Below are positions 43,749 to 51,818 of a stretch of 64,000 nt of DNA, in pieces. Below the pieces are notes generated by a model. It was not told the origin of the DNA and did no database searches. It was given only the letters and a program-made list of their open reading frames with translations. Every line of letters starts with the position of its first letter. Position 1 is the first letter of the stretch. Made by a program: the position numbers and the translations under genes. Source of the stretch: Lysobacteraceae bacterium (GTDB lineage: Bacteria > Bdellovibrionota > UBA1018 > JAGTJX01); assembly GCA_023657465.1 (NCBI GenBank), contig JAGTJX010000002.1:398136-462135 (forward strand), written 5' to 3'.

Positions 43749-44350
43749 TAGCTATGTCTCGAGAGATAAAGATTCATGAGAGATTCGCAATCGGTGAGGA
43801 GGATCTTGATCTTCCTTGAGAGTGCGTTGTAAGCAATCCCGGCAGGAATCGCGACGAATAATCCAACTGCGGTAGCGATCAGAGCTTCAGAGATTCCCAC
43901 CATCACACTTGCTGCGGCTCCCTGAGAAGCGCCCAATGCGCTGAATGCTTGAATGACTCCAAGTACAGTTCCCAGAAGTCCAATGAATGCAGCATTAGCA
44001 GCAAGAGTTGCAAGTGTAGTCATTCCTTTTTCAAGTTTCATTCTCTCAGTGGAGAGGTAGCTGCGTACAGACTTTTCACATTTATCAATATCTTTGGTCT
44101 TGGTTTCAATCAATGTGTGGATCGTGCCTGCGCGAACTCCACTAGATGAGTTCTCTGCCCACTTCTTGAGGCCTTCCCAGTCTTGGTCTTTGATGAGCTT
44201 CTCTGCAGATTTGAAGCTCGCAGCCTTGTCTGTTTTATTCAGAGCTTTGATCCGATCAATCATGATCGAGATCGACCAGATCGAGAGTCCGATCATGAGG
44301 ATGAGTATAAATTTTGATCCAAATTGGGTTGCTAAAATGATTCCAGTCAT
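43748..44350 (-). CDS. exbB: ExbB/TolQ family motor protein
   Basis: A 200-residue proton-channel protein with three membrane helices: about residues 10-30, 110-135 and 150-175. The conserved block LATLAANAAFIGLLGTVLGVIQAF and GISEALIATAVGLFVAIPAGIAYNA are the ExbB/TolQ signatures lining the channel. With ExbD it turns proton flow into force for an outer-membrane process. It is the first gene of a six-gene run down to the exonuclease, and is divergent from the 44400 gene with about 50 bases between the starts. Confidence 0.92.
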   Translation of the reverse strand: MTGIILATQFGSKFILILMIGLSIWSISIMIDRIKALNKTDKAASFKSAEKLIKDQDWEGLKKWAENSSSGVRAGTIHTLIETKTKDIDKCEKSVRSYLSTERMKLEKGMTTLATLAANAAFIGLLGTVLGVIQAFSALGASQGAAASVMVGISEALIATAVGLFVAIPAGIAYNALSRKIKILLTDCESLMNLYLSRHS

Positions 44351-44399
44351 GTTGTATTTAGAATAAGGCTCATGTTACGATTTTACCATCATCAATTCA

Positions 44400-45287
44400 T
44401 TGACGTCCCAGCTAGGGAAGATGATGTGCGGGTTAGCGTTACTGACAGCGGTGAGCGAGTTTGCGCGAGCTGATGATTTGACGCTCTATTTCTTTCCTTC
44501 TCAAGGGATCAACTGGAAATCACCTTCGACATTATTAGGATCTGTCGCAAAAAATTTATTGATGGGCGATGAGTACCTGATCGGGCATGTCACCATCGAA
44601 GTGAAATGCGATGCGGACAATATTCGTTTTCATGCGGGTATGTCGTTTGGTGACTTCGATGAATCCAAAGATTTAATTCTCAAGCAAGGTGCAGGAGTCT
44701 CTGTGCTTCTCGTTCCGATGAAAGGTCGATTAGAGAAGTCTAGGTCCATTGAACGTTATCTTCGTGAAGATGCAGAGTACGGCGAGATGAGTTTCTTGCG
44801 CACCTTTATCTCTCGATCTACTTGTCAGAGGCTTGCGCAATATTATTCTGAATATGTGGAACGAAACTATGGAGCTTTTTACGGATTGAAGTTGAGACCT
44901 CGCTATGGTGAGGGAAGTGGTTGCTCTGCGTTTGGGATGAGTTTTCTAGAGCTTGCGGGGCTTCTCGATCCTGAGTTTGAGACAGCAGTCAGAAGACGCG
45001 TCCTCGTTCCCGAGAGTTGGATGGGATATCCTCTTACAGATAAGATGGTCAGAGTTTATGATCTTTGGAAACAAGCGAAGCAATGGGCAACTGAGAGTGA
45101 GCCGAATATAGAACTAAATTTTTGGGATCCTGACCTCATGTACAGCTGGGTTCATAGGAAAATTTCTGAGATCGAGCGTGGCGGTGAGAGACGCATGAGT
45201 TTAGCGAAGTGGGGTGCTTCCCGTGGTTTACTCTGGGATCGAAGGGATGTCCCGACTCCGAGTGGTCCTATTTGGCTCAAGGACTAG
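44400..45287 (+). CDS. Secreted protein with possible permuted papain-like fold
   Basis: About 295 residues with a signal peptide (MMCGLALLTAVSEFARA). An early histidine in LIGHVTIEVKC and a later cysteine in YGEGSGCSAFGMSFLELAG are arranged like permuted NlpC/P60 or LRAT-type enzymes, where His precedes Cys. This is a motif-based inference. The annotated start is a TTG at 44400; the ATG at 44421 is an alternative that still leaves the signal peptide whole. It lies in a convergent pair with the SDR gene. Confidence 0.7.
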   Translation: MTSQLGKMMCGLALLTAVSEFARADDLTLYFFPSQGINWKSPSTLLGSVAKNLLMGDEYLIGHVTIEVKCDADNIRFHAGMSFGDFDESKDLILKQGAGVSVLLVPMKGRLEKSRSIERYLREDAEYGEMSFLRTFISRSTCQRLAQYYSEYVERNYGAFYGLKLRPRYGEGSGCSAFGMSFLELAGLLDPEFETAVRRRVLVPESWMGYPLTDKMVRVYDLWKQAKQWATESEPNIELNFWDPDLMYSWVHRKISEIERGGERRMSLAKWGASRGLLWDRRDVPTPSGPIWLKD

Positions 45288-45304
45288 TCAGACTCCTTCA
45301 CTGT

Positions 45305-45369
45305 TATCATGTTGTGGCATGGATGTGGCACGACCAATACCAATGCCACATCCATGCCACAACATGATA
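45305..45369. repeat. Perfect 26-bp inverted repeat between convergent genes
   Basis: TATCATGTTGTGGCATGGAT continuing to GTGGCA (45305-45330) is exactly complementary to 45344-45369, with a 13-base loop. No T-run follows in either direction. It likely forms a very stable two-way hairpin between the 44400 gene and the SDR gene. Confidence 0.92.
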
Positions 45370-45404
45370 GGAGACAAGTAAGTTACAAAAGCTCGGATTT
45401 TTTA

Positions 45405-46130
45405 TTAAAGGTCTCCACCGACTGGACGCAAAACAATCTCTTCTACTGAAGTGCGCTTGGGTTGTAAGTATGCATGAATGATCGCGCTCCCAATATCCTG
45501 AGGCTTCATCATCTTCTCTTGCATCTCAGGAGTCACCGCTCCCCACATTGGAGTCTCCACTGCGCCTGGCATGATATTCGTGATCCTAATTCCGTCTTTG
45601 CGTGCGTTGATCCTTAACACTTCGATCAAGCCTTTCTGAGCAAACTTACTCATGCAATAAATCGCGCTCTGCTCAAACGGAGTTTCAGCTGCTACACTGG
45701 TTACGAAAATCATGTGACCATACTTCTGAGTCTTCATCACCTTGTATGCAGATTGAGTCAGATGGAAAAGTCCTCGGATATTGGTGTTGATAGTAAAATC
45801 CAAATCAGCACCGGTGAGTTCTAGAAAATTTCCAAATCGACCGACGCCAGCATTGTTTACGAGAAGATCAATCCGTTTAAACTTGGATACGCATTCTGCA
45901 ATGACATCGTGACTGGTATTCTCGTCTGTGAGGTCGGCGACATGAGTGTGAACGGTGGCTTTCCACTTCTCACATTCCTTCTTGACTGCTTCGAGGTCAG
46001 ACTCAGTGCGCGCTACCAAGAACAGATCGCATTCCATCCACTTAGAAAACTCCAAAGCTGTCGCTCTGCCGATACCTTTTCCTGCGCCTGTGATCAAAAT
46101 AACGGGTGTCTCACTCATGAGTTTAGTCAT
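45405..46130 (-). CDS. Short-chain dehydrogenase/reductase
   Basis: A 241-residue NAD(P)-dependent SDR enzyme. The cofactor site is ILITGAGKGIGRATALEFSK, followed by NNAGVGRFGNFLE, the catalytic YCMSKFAQKG (Tyr and Lys) with Ser in FVTSVAAETP, and the NIMPGAVETPMWG loop. The sequence resembles classical SDRs that reduce carbonyl groups on small molecules; the substrate is unknown. ATG at 46118 (MSETPV) is an alternative to 46130. Divergent from the PTPS-fold gene with a few tens of bases between the starts. Confidence 0.9.
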   Translation of the reverse strand: MTKLMSETPVILITGAGKGIGRATALEFSKWMECDLFLVARTESDLEAVKKECEKWKATVHTHVADLTDENTSHDVIAECVSKFKRIDLLVNNAGVGRFGNFLELTGADLDFTINTNIRGLFHLTQSAYKVMKTQKYGHMIFVTSVAAETPFEQSAIYCMSKFAQKGLIEVLRINARKDGIRITNIMPGAVETPMWGAVTPEMQEKMMKPQDIGSAIIHAYLQPKRTSVEEIVLRPVGGDL

Positions 46131-46133
46131 AGC

Positions 46134-46162
46134 TTGTTGATGGCTGATTTTCCAGTTATACC
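46134..46162 (+). promoter_or_regulatory. Leaderless promoter of the PTPS-fold gene
   Basis: TTGTTG (46134-46139), 17 bases, TATACC (46157-46162); the ATG at 46169 is six bases further on. The transcript would begin at the ATG, which supports ATG at 46169 over the GTG at 46163. Confidence 0.5.
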
Positions 46163-46168
46163 GTGACT

Positions 46169-46684
46169 ATGAACGAAACTCAGTCGACCTTTCTGATCCA
46201 TCTTCGTAAAGAAGCTATCAAATTTTCTTCAGCACACATGACCGTATTCTCTGACGGGGAGAAGGAGCCTATCCATGGTCACAACTACCAAGTCGAATTA
46301 TCAGTGGAGCTTGATAACGCCGCTAAAATTCTGAAGAATATGATTTCGTTTCAAGTATTTAAGGATTCTATGAAGACGATCTGCAAGGAATGGGACGAGA
46401 AGGTTTTAATTCCACTGAAGTGTCCCTACCTCACAGAGTTTAAAGAATCTTCAACTTCTGTCGATTTCAAACTCTGTGGCAAACATTACTTACTTCCTCT
46501 CGATGAAACAATCGGACTTCCTGTGGACAACATCAGCACCGAAACTCTCGCTACGGAATTCCTATCGAAACTCGTCGTCGCACTCAAACGTGACATGGGT
46601 ATAAAATACATCCACTCACTCTCGCTCAGAATCGATGAAAGTAGAGGACAGGGTGCCAGTGTTTTTTGGAGTAGCAAAAAGTGA
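46169..46684 (+). CDS. 6-pyruvoyl-tetrahydropterin synthase-fold protein
   Basis: About 171 residues of the PTPS/QueD fold. The zinc ligands are visible as the His of FSSAHMTVF and the HGH of EPIHGHNYQVELSVE; the C-terminal SLSLRIDESRGQGASVFW carries the conserved Glu of the family. The usual catalytic Cys four residues before the HGH is replaced by Lys (KEPIHGH), so queuosine or pterin synthesis is not certain; Cys-less variants such as PTPS-III exist. The next gene, exoA, starts in its stop codon (GTGA). Confidence 0.82.
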   Translation: MNETQSTFLIHLRKEAIKFSSAHMTVFSDGEKEPIHGHNYQVELSVELDNAAKILKNMISFQVFKDSMKTICKEWDEKVLIPLKCPYLTEFKESSTSVDFKLCGKHYLLPLDETIGLPVDNISTETLATEFLSKLVVALKRDMGIKYIHSLSLRIDESRGQGASVFWSSKK

Positions 46685-47460
46685 AATCAAAAACATCACA
46701 CCTCATTTCTTGGAACGTGAATGGCTACAGAGCAGTTCAGAAGTCAGGTTTTGTGGATTGGATGAAGAAAGAGAAAATGGATGTTCTTTCTCTTCAAGAG
46801 ATTAAAGTGAAGATCGACCAATTAGAGCCAGAGCTCGTCACGCCTCATGGCTACCATGCGACTTGGTTCTCAGCCGAGAAACCTGGCTACTCTGGAGTGG
46901 CGACATTCTCAAAAGAAAAACCACTTTCAGTGAAACAAGGATTGGAAATTCCAGAGTTCGATCTCGAAGGAAGAGTGCTGACTACTGAGTTTGATGCTTA
47001 TTATCTCGTGAATGCATACTTCCCCAACTCTCAGAGGGATCATGCACGTCTTGGGTACAAGCTCAACTTCTGCGAAGCGATTCTGAAGTTCCTAAAGAAG
47101 CTAGAATCTAAGAAACCCGTCGTCCTCTGCGGCGATTACAACATCGCTCATGAGGAAATCGATCTCATGAATCCTAAGTCCAATCATAAGACCGCAGGAT
47201 TTCTACCAGAGGAACGCCAGTGGATGAGTCATTATCTCAAGTCGGGGTTCTGTGATGTGTTTAGACAGCAGAATCCAGGGGCTACAGGGCATTATTCCTG
47301 GTGGAGCTATAGACCTGGAGTGAGAGAGAAGAACATTGGGTGGAGAATCGATTATCACACCGTGAGCGAAGATTTGGTCAATCGGGTAAAAAAAATCGGG
47401 CAGCGTCCGGAGATTTTTGGTTCCGACCACTGCCCGATAGAGATTGAAATTCTAAACTAA
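46681..47460 (+). CDS. exoA: Exodeoxyribonuclease III / AP endonuclease
   Basis: A 259-residue endonuclease/exonuclease/phosphatase-fold enzyme for base excision repair. The catalytic blocks are SWNVNGYRAV, LSLQEIKVK, GVATFSKEKPLSV, CGDYNIAHEEIDL, GHYSWWSYRPGVREKNIGWRIDY and FGSDHCPIEIEI, with all acidic residues and the final SDH. It begins with GTG, overlapping the upstream stop by four bases, so it is translated with the PTPS-fold gene. It should cut at abasic sites and remove 3' blocking groups. Confidence 0.93.
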   Translation: MKSKTSHLISWNVNGYRAVQKSGFVDWMKKEKMDVLSLQEIKVKIDQLEPELVTPHGYHATWFSAEKPGYSGVATFSKEKPLSVKQGLEIPEFDLEGRVLTTEFDAYYLVNAYFPNSQRDHARLGYKLNFCEAILKFLKKLESKKPVVLCGDYNIAHEEIDLMNPKSNHKTAGFLPEERQWMSHYLKSGFCDVFRQQNPGATGHYSWWSYRPGVREKNIGWRIDYHTVSEDLVNRVKKIGQRPEIFGSDHCPIEIEILN

Positions 47461-47464
47461 CTCA

Positions 47465-48388
47465 TTACTTTATGAATTCTTTATTACAAAATCCGCAAGG
47501 GCCACAAAGCTCAGGTACGTTTTCTTTTTCGACTACTTCTTTAGAAAGCTTAGTCACGTTTGCGATACTCTCAACGAGAGCTGGCTTGTAAGACGCTAAT
47601 TCTCTTCTTGGAGCGACATCTTTTAACATGTCTTCAGAAACAGTGACGCCGTTTTTGATTGCGGCTTCCTGATGAAAATCTTTCCATTCAGCGCAATCCA
47701 GTGGTCCTTGCCAGTCTTTTCCACCTGATTTTTGGATGAAAGTTAAACCGTTATCGACAAACTTATCGATGGATTCTTTCATTTCAGGCATGTCTTTTGC
47801 GACGCTTGCCCAACGAGTGATTCGCTGTTTTACAGATGCTTTGATATCAGCAGGAACAGTGTTGTATAGCTTCACTGTGTCTTGGCCGAAGAAGCTGATG
47901 GCTCCATCTGATTTCATGTCGCCAGAACCTTGTGCTTTTTCGGCAATCATTGCGTTTGCAAAAATATCTTTTGCTTCACGGAGTTGCTTCAGAGCTGTCG
48001 CTGAATTAGCAGGAGTGATGTTGAAAACTTTCATAATGCTTTTCTTGCCTTGAATTTGCTTGATGAGCTCTTCAGTTACTTTCTTCGAAAGTGTAGGGTT
48101 GCCTGCGAGCGCTTGAAAAGTTGTTCCTGCTGGGATCACTTTTCCAGAGATCATGGCTTGAACGATTTTCTGTTCAACGACTTCTGCAGTCGCTCCACTG
48201 GTGTTTGTAAAAACTCGTACGAGCTTTTGTACACCCATTTCTGCTTGTGGAGCTTGTGCGGGTGTTCGATCAGTTGATCCACCGTACGAAGAAGTATCTG
48301 TTTTTTTGCTAGTACTACAAGCCGCTAATGTGATCATTAGAGCCGCAGTGGATAATGTTTTATAATTGGTTTTCATCATGAGTTGCAA
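47465..48388 (-). CDS. Lipoprotein of unknown function
   Basis: A 307-residue lipoprotein with lipobox L-A-A-C at the end of a KTNYKTLSTAALMITLAAC signal. A disordered Ser/Pro linker follows, then a helical domain. The C-terminus ends with CGPCGFCNKEF, a cysteine-rich tail that could bind metal or make disulfides. ATG for MMKTNYK or MKTNYK, a few codons downstream of 48388, is the probable start. It is convergent with exoA, five bases apart. No family recognised. Confidence 0.75.
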   Translation of the reverse strand: MQLMMKTNYKTLSTAALMITLAACSTSKKTDTSSYGGSTDRTPAQAPQAEMGVQKLVRVFTNTSGATAEVVEQKIVQAMISGKVIPAGTTFQALAGNPTLSKKVTEELIKQIQGKKSIMKVFNITPANSATALKQLREAKDIFANAMIAEKAQGSGDMKSDGAISFFGQDTVKLYNTVPADIKASVKQRITRWASVAKDMPEMKESIDKFVDNGLTFIQKSGGKDWQGPLDCAEWKDFHQEAAIKNGVTVSEDMLKDVAPRRELASYKPALVESIANVTKLSKEVVEKENVPELCGPCGFCNKEFIK

Positions 48389-48516
48389 TCTCCCTTGGTA
48401 AGTATATCGGCACTCGTTTAGATTTCATTGAATATTTTTTGACTAATGTCAGGTATTACGCCCTGCGTTTGACTTGCTATTGCCCCTGGCAGCCACTACA
48501 CTCGGGAGACAAAATA

Positions 48517-49311
48517 ATGGCGGCATCAACTACTAAAAAACTCTTCGGAGAACTCAGCTTTATTGCAGGAGACTTCACACTCTTTGTGGGTGAGTCATTA
48601 CGTACACTCCGTAGGCTGTCCAAACGTTCAAACTTATTTTTCAAACAATGCGAAGCCATCGGAGTTACGTCCACGATGGTCGTGCTCATGGCAGCAGGTT
48701 TTATCGGTGCCGTCATGGGTTACCAGCTCTATACTGCTTTTCATCGTTTTGGTGCCGAGGCTTTAGTCGGCGGTAGCGTAGGTGTTGCACTCTTCCGTGA
48801 ATTGGCTCCAATCATGACAGCGATCATGGTTTCGGGACGTGCGGGTGCTGCGATGACTGCTGAGATTGCAACAATGCGAGTGACAGAGCAAATCGACGCT
48901 CTCGAGGTGATGGGTGTGAATCCCGTTGAGTATCTTGTCATGCCAAGAGTGGCTGCGGGATTAGTCATGACTCCGCTCTTGGGAATTATGTTTGGAGTGG
49001 CGGCGACTCTTGCAGCGGCAGGGTTGTGCAGTGGAGTTTTGGATTTAAGTCTTCCTATGTTCTGGGCTCAGTTTCGTAAGTGGGTGGATGCTGAAGATGT
49101 GCTCCTCCACTGTGGAGTGAAGAGTGCTGTGTTTGGTTTAGTGCTCACTTGGATTGCTTGCTACTGTGGCTTCAATGCAAAAGGTGGCGCAGGTTCAGTC
49201 GGTAGAGCTACTCAGACTACAGTGGTGACGACATTTTTAGCTGTACTGTTTTGTGACTATATTTTAACTACGCTACTTCCTTATGGATGGGCGATTTTGA
49301 CCCTGATGTAA
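48517..49311 (+). CDS. mlaE: MlaE-type ABC transporter permease
   Basis: The inner-membrane permease of the Mla/MCE lipid transporter, about 264 residues. Several membrane helices are visible, with the family signatures VGGSVGVALFRELAPIMTAI, GRAGAAMTAEIATMRVTEQI and DALEVMGVNPVEYLVMPRV (the coupling region with the ATPase). ATG at 48517 (MAASTTKK) has GGGAG before it; the longer frame to 48439 is not supported. MlaD follows after 22 bases. The matching ATPase, MlaF, is at 28.7-29.5 kb. Confidence 0.93.
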   Translation: MAASTTKKLFGELSFIAGDFTLFVGESLRTLRRLSKRSNLFFKQCEAIGVTSTMVVLMAAGFIGAVMGYQLYTAFHRFGAEALVGGSVGVALFRELAPIMTAIMVSGRAGAAMTAEIATMRVTEQIDALEVMGVNPVEYLVMPRVAAGLVMTPLLGIMFGVAATLAAAGLCSGVLDLSLPMFWAQFRKWVDAEDVLLHCGVKSAVFGLVLTWIACYCGFNAKGGAGSVGRATQTTVVTTFLAVLFCDYILTTLLPYGWAILTLM

Positions 49312-49333
49312 TTTCAGAAAGAACGAGGAAACA

Positions 49334-50707
49334 ATGAACGCAGATGAAGAATTGAAAGTGACCAAAGCCAGAGTAGGGATTTTTAGTTTGCTCGCTATTG
49401 GTATCGTGATTGGTATCACTGTGTTTGTGAATAGTAAGCCTTATTGGTGGAAGCATTGCTCACCGATTGAGATCACTGTAGAAGATGCAACCGGAATCAA
49501 ATCTAATGCAGCAGTGAAAACACTCGGTATTCACATTGGATATCTGAAGAACATCGATCTAAAGAATGATGGCGTCATTCTTGGAATTTGTATAACCGCT
49601 CGAGTAGAGATGCTCCCTGAAACCAAAGCTTATATTCGAGGAGAAGGATTCTTGGGTGATAAGTTCATTGAGCTGAAACCAGTCAAGTATGCAGGTCCCG
49701 CTCGTGAAGTGAGATGGAATTTTAATCTCATCAATTCCGCTTATGCAGAAGAGAAAAAGCAAATTGCAGTCGGACAATCAAATCAGGACATGACTCAGAC
49801 TGTAGAGAAGGTGAATTCTCTTGTAACTGAAATCTCAGGTCTCACCACTTCACTCAAAGAAACATTGAACCCTGCAGAGCTCAAAAAAACATTACAGCAA
49901 TTGAACACCACTCTGGAGCACGCCGGACAAACTCTCTCACCCCGTGGGAATCTCACGTCAGCAGCTCAGCGATCGATCTCTAAACTAGAAGACGCGATCG
50001 ACCAAGTCAGAGATCAGCTCACGAAGATCAATCAAGGTAAAGGCTCAGTAGGGATGTTGCTCAATGATCCTACTTATGCTGAAGAGATCAAAGTCATTCT
50101 GAAAAAGGCTTCACATCTTGTTGGCAAAGTCGATGAAGTGCAATTCATCGTTAATGCAGGTTTTGATTATTTAGGAGCTTGGGATAGTACGCGGGGTTGG
50201 TTCAAACTAGCGATTTGGCCAAATACAACACGTTATTATTTAGCAGGTGTTGCTGTTGATCCTCGGGGTCGATATACAGGAGTTCTCACGACTACAACAG
50301 TGGGCTCTGTCTCTCAGAGTTCAGTCCAAAACACATTAGATCCCAGTTCTCTTGTATTCATAGCGATGCTAGGAAAAGTAGTGTGGAAGCGTATCGATGG
50401 CAGTGTGGGTATTCTTTATAATGACTTTGCAATCTCATTGAAGCTCCTCTTAGGTCCAAGTGATAACGAGAGAATGTTCTCCATTGAAAATGACACTTTT
50501 AGTAGATTTCAGGGCTTAAATGCTTCTGGAAGTACAGTGAGTCAAATTGACAATCGTACAAAACTTGTCATTAAACCTATGGATTGGTTTTATATTTCCG
50601 GTGGTTTAGAGAGTGTGCGACAATTAAACGGTAGATTAAACTGGTTAGCGGGAGCCGGAATATCGTTTAATGACGAAGATATTAAGATTCTTTTCTCACT
50701 TATGTAG
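49334..50707 (+). CDS. mlaD: MlaD-like MCE-domain protein
   Basis: A 457-residue, single-pass membrane protein. After a short cytoplasmic N-terminus, the helix VGIFSLLAIGIVIGITVFV anchors it, and the MCE domain follows (ITVEDATGIKSNAAVKTLGI, then VKIDL-type strands and GEGFLGDKFIELKP). It is much longer than E. coli MlaD (about 180 residues): a coiled-coil stretch (residues about 150-240) and a beta-rich C-terminal part of unknown role are added. GAGGA lies upstream of the ATG. The downstream barrel gene overlaps by 38 bases. Confidence 0.9.
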   Translation: MNADEELKVTKARVGIFSLLAIGIVIGITVFVNSKPYWWKHCSPIEITVEDATGIKSNAAVKTLGIHIGYLKNIDLKNDGVILGICITARVEMLPETKAYIRGEGFLGDKFIELKPVKYAGPAREVRWNFNLINSAYAEEKKQIAVGQSNQDMTQTVEKVNSLVTEISGLTTSLKETLNPAELKKTLQQLNTTLEHAGQTLSPRGNLTSAAQRSISKLEDAIDQVRDQLTKINQGKGSVGMLLNDPTYAEEIKVILKKASHLVGKVDEVQFIVNAGFDYLGAWDSTRGWFKLAIWPNTTRYYLAGVAVDPRGRYTGVLTTTTVGSVSQSSVQNTLDPSSLVFIAMLGKVVWKRIDGSVGILYNDFAISLKLLLGPSDNERMFSIENDTFSRFQGLNASGSTVSQIDNRTKLVIKPMDWFYISGGLESVRQLNGRLNWLAGAGISFNDEDIKILFSLM

Positions 50708-51818
50708 TCTGATCGTTCTTTTATACGCTTCGACAGCGCATGCGTACGAACCAGAATTAGAAGCTTACTCACGTTTAGGAATTGGAGCAATCGAGTGGGG
50801 GTTTCACTTCTTCGATTATTTCACGGTCCCTAGTCCAGAAGAGCGTAATCCGTTCCTCTATATACGACTCCAGCAAGAACAGAACAAGATCAAACGTAAA
50901 CCCGTTCGCTCAAAACTTCACTGGAGATTAGATGCTCAGATGGTTTCGCTCACTTCGAGCATTACTAATAATATCAATGAAGTCACGGTGATTTCGGATT
51001 GGGTTCATTCTTTTAGACTTGGACTTGGGTATCGCTCAACTAGGGATTTGGACTTTGATATTCACTTGAGTGCAGAAGCGGCACCTGGAGCGAGATTATC
51101 TACAGGTGGATTAGAGTTTGATCTCACTTGGTTCATCAAACTCCCTAAAGCAGTCGATCCTTCTGAGAAAACTCGTTTGATCAACCCCTTGGATCTGAAG
51201 AAAATTAAATTTGAGCGCATTCAAGCTCAAGACTACGAAGACGAAGATCCAGAAGCTCCGAAGATTGCACGCTATCGGCCACCCAGACTCGACATCAAAT
51301 TTTCTGCCGGTACATATCTCCACCAGAAAGAACGAGGAGATATGAGAAGATTGACTTCCTATGAAAATTATTTGGCTGCAACTAGCCTAGTTACTCAAAA
51401 CAGGCTGGGTATTGAAACGACGCTGAAGTGGGACAAGCACTGGTACTCTGCACTGAATTTGGCGTATTACAATTATCCTAAGCAATCGACAGATGCACTG
51501 GCTCAAATTCTTCCTACCTACACCATGACTGGAGCCTACCTCACTGGAAGATTCTCTCGTCACAGTGGTGTACAAGGATTCCCTACTTTTGAAATCGGCG
51601 CATCGACGACTCATGTAATTAATTCTAAGAAGCAAGTCTCGCTTGAGACTTGGCTCTCGTTCTATCCATTCTTAGATCTCTCAAGTGTGGTCTGGGTCAG
51701 GCCATCAATGAAATTCGAAATCACAGAGGATTGGTTTGCTGCTCTCAGTGTGGATGCGGGAGCTACACGAGGTGGGATGCTTCTCTTAGGTGGAGCGAAT
51801 GTCAGTCGGTTGTTTTAG
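50670..51818 (+). CDS. Outer-membrane-type protein following mlaD
   Basis: A 382-residue protein with a signal peptide (RFFSHLCSLIVLLYASTAHA). Much of it is predicted as beta strands (NEVTVISDWVHSFRLGLGY, ALNLAYYNYPKQSTDALA, ITEDWFAALSVDAGATRG) and it ends in LF, the normal barrel-sorting end. It is co-translated with mlaD, so it may be the outer-membrane partner of the Mla system here. The 3' end overlaps the convergent serB gene by 33 bases. Confidence 0.78.
   Translation: MTKILRFFSHLCSLIVLLYASTAHAYEPELEAYSRLGIGAIEWGFHFFDYFTVPSPEERNPFLYIRLQQEQNKIKRKPVRSKLHWRLDAQMVSLTSSITNNINEVTVISDWVHSFRLGLGYRSTRDLDFDIHLSAEAAPGARLSTGGLEFDLTWFIKLPKAVDPSEKTRLINPLDLKKIKFERIQAQDYEDEDPEAPKIARYRPPRLDIKFSAGTYLHQKERGDMRRLTSYENYLAATSLVTQNRLGIETTLKWDKHWYSALNLAYYNYPKQSTDALAQILPTYTMTGAYLTGRFSRHSGVQGFPTFEIGASTTHVINSKKQVSLETWLSFYPFLDLSSVVWVRPSMKFEITEDWFAALSVDAGATRGGMLLLGGANVSRLF

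Noticed and set aside
47393-47444. ATCGGGCAG/CTGCCCGAT inverted repeat at the end of exoA
   Set aside because: It lies fully inside the conserved coding sequence (QRPEIFGSDHCP), so protein constraint explains it.
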